Shown here piece after piece: positions 44,137 through 50,910 of a stretch of DNA of 64,000 nt (its first letter is position 1; each line of letters opens with the position of its first letter). The notes under the pieces were generated by a model. That model saw only the letters and a program-made list of their open reading frames with translations, made no database searches and was not told the DNA's origin. Made by a program: the position numbers and the translations under genes. Source of the DNA: Natrinema sp046097095. Lineage in GTDB: Archaea > Halobacteriota > Halobacteria > Halobacteriales > Natrialbaceae. The stretch covers positions 3,348,001-3,412,000 of the forward strand of contig NZ_CP175698.1 of assembly GCF_046097095.1 (NCBI RefSeq), written 5' to 3'.

Positions 44137-44982
44137 TCACGCAGGGTCGTCCGGACCCGGACTGGCGCATTTGCACGTATTGTGATCGTAACAGGACCAG
44201 TCAAAACGAGTCGCACACGACGTTTCCCGCTTGATATAACCGTCGGAGAGGCCGTAGTGCGCGTCGCTACAGGGCCGGTCGGTACAGCGGTGACAATCCT
44301 CCCCTTGCCACTCGCCCGTCGAGAACTGTTGGCACGGAACCCAGCTCAAATCGTGGGATGCGACGCTCACGCCGGAGCGATCTGTTGCGTCGCGTTTCTC
44401 GGCCTCGTTCTCTCCCCCAATAGCGACGCTCCCATCCGGCCTGATACCGCCGTCGCTCGTGGCAGCGGCGGGGCTCGCGTTCGACCCGCCAGTGAGACGC
44501 TGTAGCTTCGGATCGTAGGCGTACTTCGACTCGGTGTCGTCCGGATCGTAGATCGCGTAGCTCCGCCCCTCGTCAATCTCGGCAACGAGTGTGAGCGTTC
44601 CGTCGTTGGTCCGGGTCGCGGTCTCGACCGTCGCTTTCGAGATGCCGTTCATATCGGGGGTCAGAACGGTCGTTCCCTCGCCGCGTTCGAACTGTTCGTG
44701 CATCGGAACGTGCACGTCGGTTGGAAATCCGTCGAGAGACGGCGTCTCAAGGAGGCTGGCGTCGGCGAGCAGCTCGACCGTCTCGGTCGCGTGTGCCTCA
44801 AGAGTTTCGTCGATAACCGTCTGATCGTACTCGACGGACGACCCCTCTTCGGCCGCCCCGACGGCCGTGAACGTGCTCACCGAAACCGCGCTCGCGACGC
44901 CGAGAGATTTGAGAACGTCCCGACGGTTCGGGGAATCGGTACCACTGTCATCATGCGGATCTTCTTGCATCGCAATTGGCAC
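44137..44982 (-). CDS. Secreted Tat-type cysteine-rich protein, unrecognised
   Basis: A 281-residue protein. The N-terminus has a twin-arginine signal (NRRDVLKSLGVASAVSVSTF), so it is exported folded. The mature middle part (about residues 45-215) is acidic and has no cysteine, with TLTLVAEIDEGRSYAIYD as a beta-rich segment. The last about 60 residues hold eight cysteines (CQQF, DCHRC, PCSD, SCATRF, SCYD, TCKC), an even number fitting four disulfides. Similar layouts occur in secreted peptide precursors such as halocins, but no halocin family match was recognised. Codon use and the AT-rich promoter region suggest a laterally acquired gene. A start at ATG (44970) is also possible. Confidence 0.7.
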   Translation of the reverse strand: MPIAMQEDPHDDSGTDSPNRRDVLKSLGVASAVSVSTFTAVGAAEEGSSVEYDQTVIDETLEAHATETVELLADASLLETPSLDGFPTDVHVPMHEQFERGEGTTVLTPDMNGISKATVETATRTNDGTLTLVAEIDEGRSYAIYDPDDTESKYAYDPKLQRLTGGSNASPAAATSDGGIRPDGSVAIGGENEAEKRDATDRSGVSVASHDLSWVPCQQFSTGEWQGEDCHRCTDRPCSDAHYGLSDGYIKRETSCATRFDWSCYDHNTCKCASPGPDDPA

Positions 44983-45004
44983 ACCAATAAACTAGTAAAT
45001 AAAA

Positions 45005-45012
45005 CTTTATAT
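45005..45012 (-). promoter_or_regulatory. TATA box of the cysteine-rich secreted protein gene
   Basis: Minus-strand ATATAAAG lies about 26 nt before the GTG start at 44982, the spacing of a leaderless transcript. The surrounding 100 bp are unusually AT-rich. Confidence 0.55.
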
Positions 45013-45178
45013 CGGTTATATCAAATCGAAAATAGCGGCGGTTCGGTCACGCGGCGACGACGGTTCCAACGGGGGCCGAATCGACCGACCGTGGCTCCTC
45101 CTCACGACTGAGAGCTCGGTCGCTGTCGACGGACCGACGATGCCGTGCCCGCGTTATGGGGAAGTTTCCCGAGGGGTC

Positions 45179-47113
45179 TCACAGGAAGCGGAAGGTCTCG
45201 AGGTTCTTCGGCGCGAAGGTGCGCATGTCGTAGTTGTGATAGAGCGCCGAGGAGAGGTCCTGCGTGGAGCGCTCGTCGCCGTGGACACAGAGCACCTTCT
45301 CGGGACGGGGATTCATCGTCTTGACGAAGTTCTCGAGGCCGGCGCGGTCGGCGTGGCCGGAGAAGCCGTCGACCGTCTCGACGTCCATGTTTAGCGAGAG
45401 GGTGCCGCGGCCGCCGCCGTTGCCCATGGCACCGACTTCGCTGGTGGGGATTTCGTCCCATCCGTTCTGGATGCGGCGACCGAGCGTCCCCTGGGCCTGG
45501 TAGCCGACGAAGACGAGCGTCGAGTCCGGGTCGGGACCGATGTGAGAGAGCCAGGACATGATCGGCCCGCCGGTGACCATCCCCGAGGTCGAGAGGATGA
45601 TACAGGGCTCCCCGTCGGAGACGTCCTGTCGTTCCTCCTCACCGCCGTCGATGTGGTTGAACTCCTCGGCGAGGAATGGGTTCTCGTCGTCGTGGAAGAT
45701 CCGGTCGCGCAGATCGTCGCGGAGGTACTCGGGATAGGTGGTGTGAATCGCCGTCGCTTCCCAGATCATCCCGTCCAAGTGAACCGGCATCGACGGAATG
45801 TCGCCGTTTCGCATTGCTTCTTCTAGGACGAGCATGATCTCCTGGGAGCGACCCACCGCGAACGCGGGGATGACGACCTTGCCGCCGCGCTCGTAGGTGT
45901 CGTTGATGATCTCCTTTAGGCTGCGCTCTGAGTCTTCCTGGTCGGTCTGGTAGTCGTTGCGACCGCCGTAGGTCGACTCGAGGACGAGCGTCTCGACGCG
46001 CGGGAAGTCGTTGACTGCGCCGTTGAACAGGCGGGTGTCCTCGTAGTGAATGTCGCCGGAGAAGGCGACGTTGTAGAGGCCGTCGCCGATGTGGAAATGC
46101 GAGACGGCCGAGCCGAGGATGTGGCCGGCGTTGTGGAAGGTGAGTTTGACGTCCGGCGCGATGTCGGTGACGTCGCCGTACTCGAGCGGGATGCAGTGTT
46201 TGATCGCCTCGCGGACTTGCTCGCTCTCGTAGGGCGGGGCGCGGCCTTCTTTGGCGGCGACGTCGAGATAGTCCAGCGTCAACAGCCCCATCATGTCCCG
46301 GGTCGGCTCGGTACAGTAGATCGGGCCGTCGTAGCCGTATTTGAACAGGAGTGGGATCAGCGCGGAGTGGTCGAGGTGGGCGTGGGTAAGCACCACCGCG
46401 TCGATGGTCTGTGGGCCCGCGCCGAGGGCCTCGGGTGCGTGGAGATACGGCACCTCGTCTTCGGCACCGGGTTTGTCGCCGCAGTCGATGAGGATCCGTG
46501 TCTCGGGCGTCGAGAGGATGAAGGAGGCCCGACCGACCTCGCGACAGCAGCCTAGCGTGGAGATGCGGACGTACTCGTCGTCGGACATCTCCTCGCGGTG
46601 GATCTGGCGGCCGACCTTCTCGAGGATGTCGCGTCGGTCGTCGCGCTCTTGCTTGAGGAAGCTGCGAACGTTCGAGACGGTCGAGGACTCGATCGGCGGC
46701 GTGCGGACGACTTCGGGCGTCCAGCCGACGTTTTTGGTGATCTCGCGGAGCGTCGAGCCGTGGCGGCCGATCACCATACCGGGCTTTTCGGCCTCGATGA
46801 CGACCTCGCCGGTGTCGGCGTGGAAGTCGAGGTCGGTCACGCCCGCGTCCTCGGGGACGACGTTCATGATCTCCTCGCGGGCCTGCTCGGGCCGCGAGAG
46901 GACGCTTGGGTCCGGTCGGACGGTGATCCGTTTGCGGAGCTTGCTTGCGAGCTGGCGGATGAGATCGCCCTGTTGGGCGAACTTCTTCGGATCGCGAGTA
47001 TAGACCACCAGTTCGGGGCCCTCGTATTTCACTGACGAGACCGAGATATCGCTCGGTAGCTCGCTCGTGATCTGTGCTTTCAAATCGTCGAGTTGCTGCT
47101 CTACAGTGCTCAT
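45179..47113 (-). CDS. Archaeal CPSF-type ribonuclease aCPSF1
   Basis: A 644-residue beta-CASP nuclease involved in transcription termination and 3'-end RNA cleavage in archaea. Two N-terminal KH-type domains occur (about 1-140, with EAEKPGMVIGRHGSTL as the GxxG loop). The metallo-beta-lactamase domain has HAHLDHS and GDIHYEDTR, and the beta-CASP part has VLESTYGGRNDY and IILSTSGMVTGGPIMS (motif A-C region). The C-terminus (NYDMRTFAPKNLETFRFL) is conserved. The order and length are normal for the archaeal form. Confidence 0.95.
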   Translation of the reverse strand: MSTVEQQLDDLKAQITSELPSDISVSSVKYEGPELVVYTRDPKKFAQQGDLIRQLASKLRKRITVRPDPSVLSRPEQAREEIMNVVPEDAGVTDLDFHADTGEVVIEAEKPGMVIGRHGSTLREITKNVGWTPEVVRTPPIESSTVSNVRSFLKQERDDRRDILEKVGRQIHREEMSDDEYVRISTLGCCREVGRASFILSTPETRILIDCGDKPGAEDEVPYLHAPEALGAGPQTIDAVVLTHAHLDHSALIPLLFKYGYDGPIYCTEPTRDMMGLLTLDYLDVAAKEGRAPPYESEQVREAIKHCIPLEYGDVTDIAPDVKLTFHNAGHILGSAVSHFHIGDGLYNVAFSGDIHYEDTRLFNGAVNDFPRVETLVLESTYGGRNDYQTDQEDSERSLKEIINDTYERGGKVVIPAFAVGRSQEIMLVLEEAMRNGDIPSMPVHLDGMIWEATAIHTTYPEYLRDDLRDRIFHDDENPFLAEEFNHIDGGEEERQDVSDGEPCIILSTSGMVTGGPIMSWLSHIGPDPDSTLVFVGYQAQGTLGRRIQNGWDEIPTSEVGAMGNGGGRGTLSLNMDVETVDGFSGHADRAGLENFVKTMNPRPEKVLCVHGDERSTQDLSSALYHNYDMRTFAPKNLETFRFL

Positions 47114-47552
47114 AATCGCCGAATGTGGCTTGCGTGAACTCGCCGCCCGGGGTCCGCGACGGCAGGCGACGGATCATCAATCGGTGACTGAGATCGGAAC
47201 CCGGTTCCGCAGCGGCCGCCGTTCAGTGACCACCGCGTCGGAACCGGGTGTGAGCGCGAGCACCGTCGCCCGCGTGGGACAACGTAGCTCACACTCCGTC
47301 TCGCCTTCCGGATCATCGTATCCTCTTCCGTGCCTGACGAACACGCTCCCGGATCGGTTATCCTGGTCCGTGCGGGACAATTCCAGGGAGAACCCGCTTA
47401 CCCGAGGCTATTCTTTGCGTGGTATAAAAGCCTTCGCAAAAATCGGGGCCAATTGGACGGAGACCGTCGAACGACGGTTAACGGCCGGTCGAGAATCGGT
47501 TTACGAGCGGTGAGCAAAGCGTTTTGGCGGACAGAACCGTCGGTCATCGCAC
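47114..47552. other. Intergenic region upstream of aCPSF1
   Basis: About 440 bp between the aCPSF1 gene and the following unknown protein gene. It contains a doubtful 67-codon frame on the minus strand, listed separately. An AT-rich stretch at 47405-47450 (TATTCTTTGCGTGGTATAAAAG) may hold a promoter. Nothing else is supported. Confidence 0.4.
47177..47380 (-). CDS. Doubtful small ORF, 67 residues
   Basis: An open frame on the aCPSF1 strand, 63 bp upstream of it. The predicted protein contains ECELRCPTRATVLAL (two cysteines four apart). Third-position GC is only about 70 percent by my count, lower than clear genes in this window, and no family was recognised. It could be a real short gene, a leader or a chance frame. 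Confidence 0.3.
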   Translation of the reverse strand: MSRTDQDNRSGSVFVRHGRGYDDPEGETECELRCPTRATVLALTPGSDAVVTERRPLRNRVPISVTD

Positions 47553-48035
47553 ATGCGTCTCACGCCAGCCCGCGTCAGCGAGGAACGGTCCTGGGTCGCC
47601 GATCGAGCCGAGACGGTCGTCCCGCTCATCAACGACGTCCGCGACGACCTTGGCGAGCGCTTCGATACCGAGGTCGACGCGGTCACCGAAGCGCAGTATC
47701 GCGGGGAAGTCGATACCGTCTTCGCGGACGGCGACCTGGCCGTTAACGTCGCCGCCATGGTCGCGCTCCTCAGAGAACTCGATGTCGAGGGAGACTATCC
47801 GGGGTTCGTCGTCGACGAACTCCTCGGTCGCGAACTGGCCGCGACGATCGCCGGCACCCAGCCCCTGCGGACGCTCGGCGAAGCCACGTTTCACTACGTC
47901 GACGTCGGTCACCACGGTGACGAGAGCGAAAACGCCGGCGTCGACGACTGCGAGGCCGCACTGGCCGCCGGCTTCCAGGAACGGCTGCCAGGGTGGGACT
48001 GGGTCGATCGCGACAGCCCGTTCGCCGTCGAGTGA
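47553..48035 (+). CDS. Haloarchaeal conserved hypothetical protein
   Basis: A 160-residue soluble, acidic protein. It begins with a helical region (ERSWVADRAETVVPLINDVRDD, in part) and holds motifs such as LLRELDVEGDYPGFVVDELL and TFHYVDVGHHGDESENAG. The HHGDES stretch could be a metal or substrate site, but this is speculation. It is probably a conserved haloarchaeal family without known role. Convergent to a Tat lipoprotein gene. Confidence 0.7.
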   Translation: MRLTPARVSEERSWVADRAETVVPLINDVRDDLGERFDTEVDAVTEAQYRGEVDTVFADGDLAVNVAAMVALLRELDVEGDYPGFVVDELLGRELAATIAGTQPLRTLGEATFHYVDVGHHGDESENAGVDDCEAALAAGFQERLPGWDWVDRDSPFAVE

Positions 48036-48074
48036 ACGGCGCTCGCGCGCTCGAGGTGAGCGACTCGAGGCGGG

Positions 48075-48641
48075 CTACGTCCCGGACTCGGTACTGTTCC
48101 CGTACTCGTTCGCGGGAGACTGGTTTCCACCGGTCGTCGTGCCGTTCCCGTCTTGCTGGCCGCGCATCGTCGCGCGCTGTCGCTCGAACCGATCCCGTTG
48201 CTTGGCGAACTGCTCGTACTGGGATTGGGGATAGATCGCGGCGATCTCGCCACGGCGGAGCGCGTCGACGAGCGCCGATCCCGACGCGTTGACGAGGAAG
48301 AAGCCATACGACGGGGCCGACTTCGTGATCGAGATATCGTCGCTGCTCGCGGCCGTTTCCTCGAACGTCGACGCCGCCTCCTCGGTCAGGCTCCGCTGTT
48401 TCTCTCGAAACCGCCGCCGGGCCTCCTGCTGGCTGATGTTGCCGCTTTCAAGACCGGCACGGAGCTCCTCCTCGAGAGCCGATAGCGGCTCTTGATCGGG
48501 CTGGACCGTGACCGTCAGCGCCTCGTCGGAGCCGGAGCCGCCCCCGGTGATCGACTCGAGTTGCGAACAGCCGGCGAGCGACGCGGCCGCGCCGGTGCCG
48601 GTCAGCGCGAGGAATCCGCGACGAGTGGGTATATTCGACAT
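48075..48641 (-). CDS. Tat-type lipoprotein of unknown function
   Basis: A 188-residue lipoprotein from the start MSNIPTRRGFLALTG. A Tat motif (TRRGFLALTG) and a lipobox (LAGCS) place it on the outer face of the membrane. Helical low-complexity regions follow (LSALEEELRAGLESGNISQQ, ARRRFREKQRSLTEEAA), with a Gly/Asn/Thr-rich tail. The middle SYGFFLVNASGSALVDALRRG looks folded. No family recognised. The longer upstream frame was not used because the signal peptide starts at MSNIP. Confidence 0.8.
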   Translation of the reverse strand: MSNIPTRRGFLALTGTGAAASLAGCSQLESITGGGSGSDEALTVTVQPDQEPLSALEEELRAGLESGNISQQEARRRFREKQRSLTEEAASTFEETAASSDDISITKSAPSYGFFLVNASGSALVDALRRGEIAAIYPQSQYEQFAKQRDRFERQRATMRGQQDGNGTTTGGNQSPANEYGNSTESGT

Positions 48642-48765
48642 CGCGTTTCGAGCGCGGAGACGAGTGCAGAAGTACCTTCTGCGTTGGGTCTGACGGCGCG
48701 ATGCAGACGACCGAGCCGGCCCGCCGTCGGGCACCTTTTATCCGTCCCACTCCTACTCGATTCCA

Positions 48766-49509
48766 GTGAGCGATCCAGCGGACGAACGGCGGACGGAGAC
48801 CCTCCAGCATCCGACGGCGGCGGCCGCGCGCGATACGGTCGCTCGCGGGATCGACCGCGACGCGATCGTGACCGTCTACGGCCGCTGTACCGTCGACTAC
48901 GACGGTCGGGCGACGAGCTACCTCGAGGCGGGGGACCGTCACGTCATGCTCAAGCCCGACGGCGCGGCGCTGGTCCACACCGACGAGGGACAACAGCCGG
49001 TCAACTGGCAGCCGCCGGGCTGTGACCACGAGGCGGTCTGCGACGACGGCGCGCTCGTCATCGAGAGCCTGCGGTCGACGCCGGACGAGCGCCTACGGGT
49101 CCGCTTTCGGGAGGTGGTACAGGTGTCGGCGTTTTCGGGCTCCGACGAGACGGAACTTGCCCTCGTCGGCACCGAGGAGGACCTCCGCCAGCGGATTTTA
49201 GAGGAGCCCGACCTGCTCGAGGCCGGCTTCACACCGTTGGCTACTGAACGCGACACGCCGGCGGGTGCGGTCGACATCTACGGCGAGGATGACGCCGGCC
49301 GGGCCGTCGTGGTCGAACTGAAGCGTCGTCGGGTGGGTCCCGACGCGGTGAGTCAGCTCCGGCGCTACGTCGACGCTCTCGAGCGAGATTTACACGCTGA
49401 CGCCGCCGTCCGCGGAATTCTGGTCGCACCGTCGGTGACCGGCCGCGCGGAGCGGCTGCTCGCCGAACACGACCTCGAGTTCGTCGCGCTCGAGCCGCCA
49501 GCGGAGTGA
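48766..49509 (+). CDS. nucS: Endonuclease NucS/EndoMS
   Basis: A 247-residue NucS, starting with GTG. This archaeal mismatch-specific endonuclease cuts both strands near mismatches and also acts on branched DNA. The N-terminal dimerisation domain contains YGRCTVDYDGRATSYL. The RecB-like catalytic core has the Asp-x(n)-Glu-x-Lys series in VDIYGEDDAGRAVVVELKRR. It lies 2 kb from mutS on the opposite strand, so two mismatch-handling systems occur together. Confidence 0.93.
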   Translation: MSDPADERRTETLQHPTAAAARDTVARGIDRDAIVTVYGRCTVDYDGRATSYLEAGDRHVMLKPDGAALVHTDEGQQPVNWQPPGCDHEAVCDDGALVIESLRSTPDERLRVRFREVVQVSAFSGSDETELALVGTEEDLRQRILEEPDLLEAGFTPLATERDTPAGAVDIYGEDDAGRAVVVELKRRRVGPDAVSQLRRYVDALERDLHADAAVRGILVAPSVTGRAERLLAEHDLEFVALEPPAE

Positions 49510-49542
49510 TTTCGTCCCGTTCTTGGTCGAATCGTCGGTCCG

Positions 49543-49998
49543 TCAGGGCGGGTACGTCCCGTCGAGGCTCGCCTCCGCGAGGACGTGGCCCTCGATCGCC
49601 GATTCAAGGGCGTCCGCGTCGGTGTCGGAGTCGAGTTCGAGCGTGGTGTCGAGTGCGAACAGCCGGAATCGGTAGGTGTGTTCTCTGTCCGGCGGGTTCG
49701 GGCCGCCGTAGCCGCGGCCGCCGAAGTCGTTCGTTCCTTCGACCGCCTCGTCGGGGTCCCACTCCTCCGGAATCGTCGTCCGCTCGGGCGACACGTTCCA
49801 GACGATCCAGTGGTCCCACACCTTCCCTGCCGGCTCCCGCGCGTCGGGGTCGTCTACGAGCAGCGCGAGCGACTCGGCGTCGTCGGGAACGCCATCGATC
49901 TCGAGCGGCGGGTTGACGTTCGTCTCTGTATAGCCGTACTCCTCGGGGATCCGTTCGCCGTCGTCGAATGTCGGACTCTCGAGTGTGAGTGGTGCCAC
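49543..49998 (-). CDS. YbhB/YbcL family protein (Raf kinase inhibitor-like)
   Basis: A 151-residue phosphatidylethanolamine-binding-protein fold protein. Family motifs are LALLVDDPDAREPAGKVWDHW (ligand pocket), WNVSPERTTIPEEWD and the C-terminal RFRLFALDTTLELD. The role in archaea is unknown. No signal peptide is seen. It is a single gene on this strand, and its 5' end faces the next small membrane gene, also leftward. Confidence 0.9.
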   Translation of the reverse strand: MAPLTLESPTFDDGERIPEEYGYTETNVNPPLEIDGVPDDAESLALLVDDPDAREPAGKVWDHWIVWNVSPERTTIPEEWDPDEAVEGTNDFGGRGYGGPNPPDREHTYRFRLFALDTTLELDSDTDADALESAIEGHVLAEASLDGTYPP

Positions 49999-50124
49999 GG
50001 TTCGTACCTCCGTGTGCCGTCACGTCGGCCGTTCACCGCCACCGTAAAAGAACCTTACAGCCGATCGGTGAGCTCGACTCCACGTTGGCCGGTACCGTCG
50101 GGCGACTCGAGTTCTGGCGGACAG

Positions 50125-50268
50125 CTACCGGCGAACGGTGAAGATCACGATTCCCAGAGCGAGGAGCCCGACGCCCCACCACCACGACTTCCCCGGCAGA
50201 TACGCGAGCAGCAGTGTGACGATGCCCGAGGAGATGAGCGACCAGCCGATCGTCGTTCGATATGTCAT
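50125..50268 (-). CDS. Small two-span membrane protein, 47 residues
   Basis: A short frame with an ATG that I find by reading the minus strand. It is too small to appear in longer gene calls. The protein has two hydrophobic helices (SLISSGIVTLLLAYL and WWGVGLLALGIVIFTV) with a Trp-rich turn (GKSWWWG) and a basic C-terminus (VRR). The layout is that of small membrane proteins conserved in haloarchaea, but I cannot name a family. It lies in the gap between YbhB and a GNAT gene. Confidence 0.55.
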   Translation of the reverse strand: MTYRTTIGWSLISSGIVTLLLAYLPGKSWWWGVGLLALGIVIFTVRR

Positions 50269-50371
50269 ATGAGTGTGTTGATGGCCAAATAGTTGTGTGT
50301 TCTGCAGGTCCTCGCAATCTCTGCAACTATCATCCCGTCAACTATTCATTATCCGTCTCGTTCGTTCGGCC

Positions 50372-50896
50372 GTGACTCCAGCAGTGACGATCCGACGGTA
50401 CCAGCCGGCAGACGGTTCGCGGGTTCGCGAACTCCACGAAGCGGCCATGCGCGATGTCGGGGCCTACGTCGAGTCGGTCTCGGACGACGACCTCGAGCGA
50501 GTCCGCGAGACCTACGTCGACGCTGGCGGCGAGTTCCTCGTCGGTGAACGCGACGATACAATCGTCGCGATGGGTGCGTTCCGCCCGGTCGACGGGTCGG
50601 AGTCCGTCGCGACGGTCGTTTCCGACCTCGCGCCATCGGCGGTCGAACTCACGCGGCTGCGCGTCGCTCCCGACCACCAGCGACGCGGCTACGGCCGACG
50701 ACTGTACGAGGCTCTCGAGCGCCGCGCCCGATCAACGGGAGCCGACGAGCTCGTCCTCGATACGATGGCGAGACAGACCGCGGCCTGCAGTCTGTACGAG
50801 TCCCAGGGCTTCGAAGAAGTACACCGCGAACGAATCGACGGGTTCGACGAGCCGTTCGAGTTGCTTATCTACCGAAAATCGCTGGCCGAGATGTGA
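50372..50896 (+). CDS. GNAT family N-acetyltransferase
   Basis: A 174-residue GNAT protein from a GTG start. The acetyl-CoA loop is VAPDHQRRGYGRRLYEALE (Q/R-x-x-G-x-G/A), and the C-terminal motif is CSLYESQGFEEVHRER. The earlier in-frame Met (50297) gives an extension rich in Arg/Ser that does not look like family sequence, so I prefer the GTG. It is convergent with mutS. Substrate unknown. Confidence 0.87.
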   Translation: MTPAVTIRRYQPADGSRVRELHEAAMRDVGAYVESVSDDDLERVRETYVDAGGEFLVGERDDTIVAMGAFRPVDGSESVATVVSDLAPSAVELTRLRVAPDHQRRGYGRRLYEALERRARSTGADELVLDTMARQTAACSLYESQGFEEVHRERIDGFDEPFELLIYRKSLAEM

Positions 50897-50910
50897 CGGC
50901 CGACGGGGGA

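Noticed and set aside
45639..47180. 513-codon minus-strand frame overlapping aCPSF1 in another frame
   Set aside because: Arg/Pro/His-rich translation typical of an out-of-frame reading of GC-rich coding DNA.
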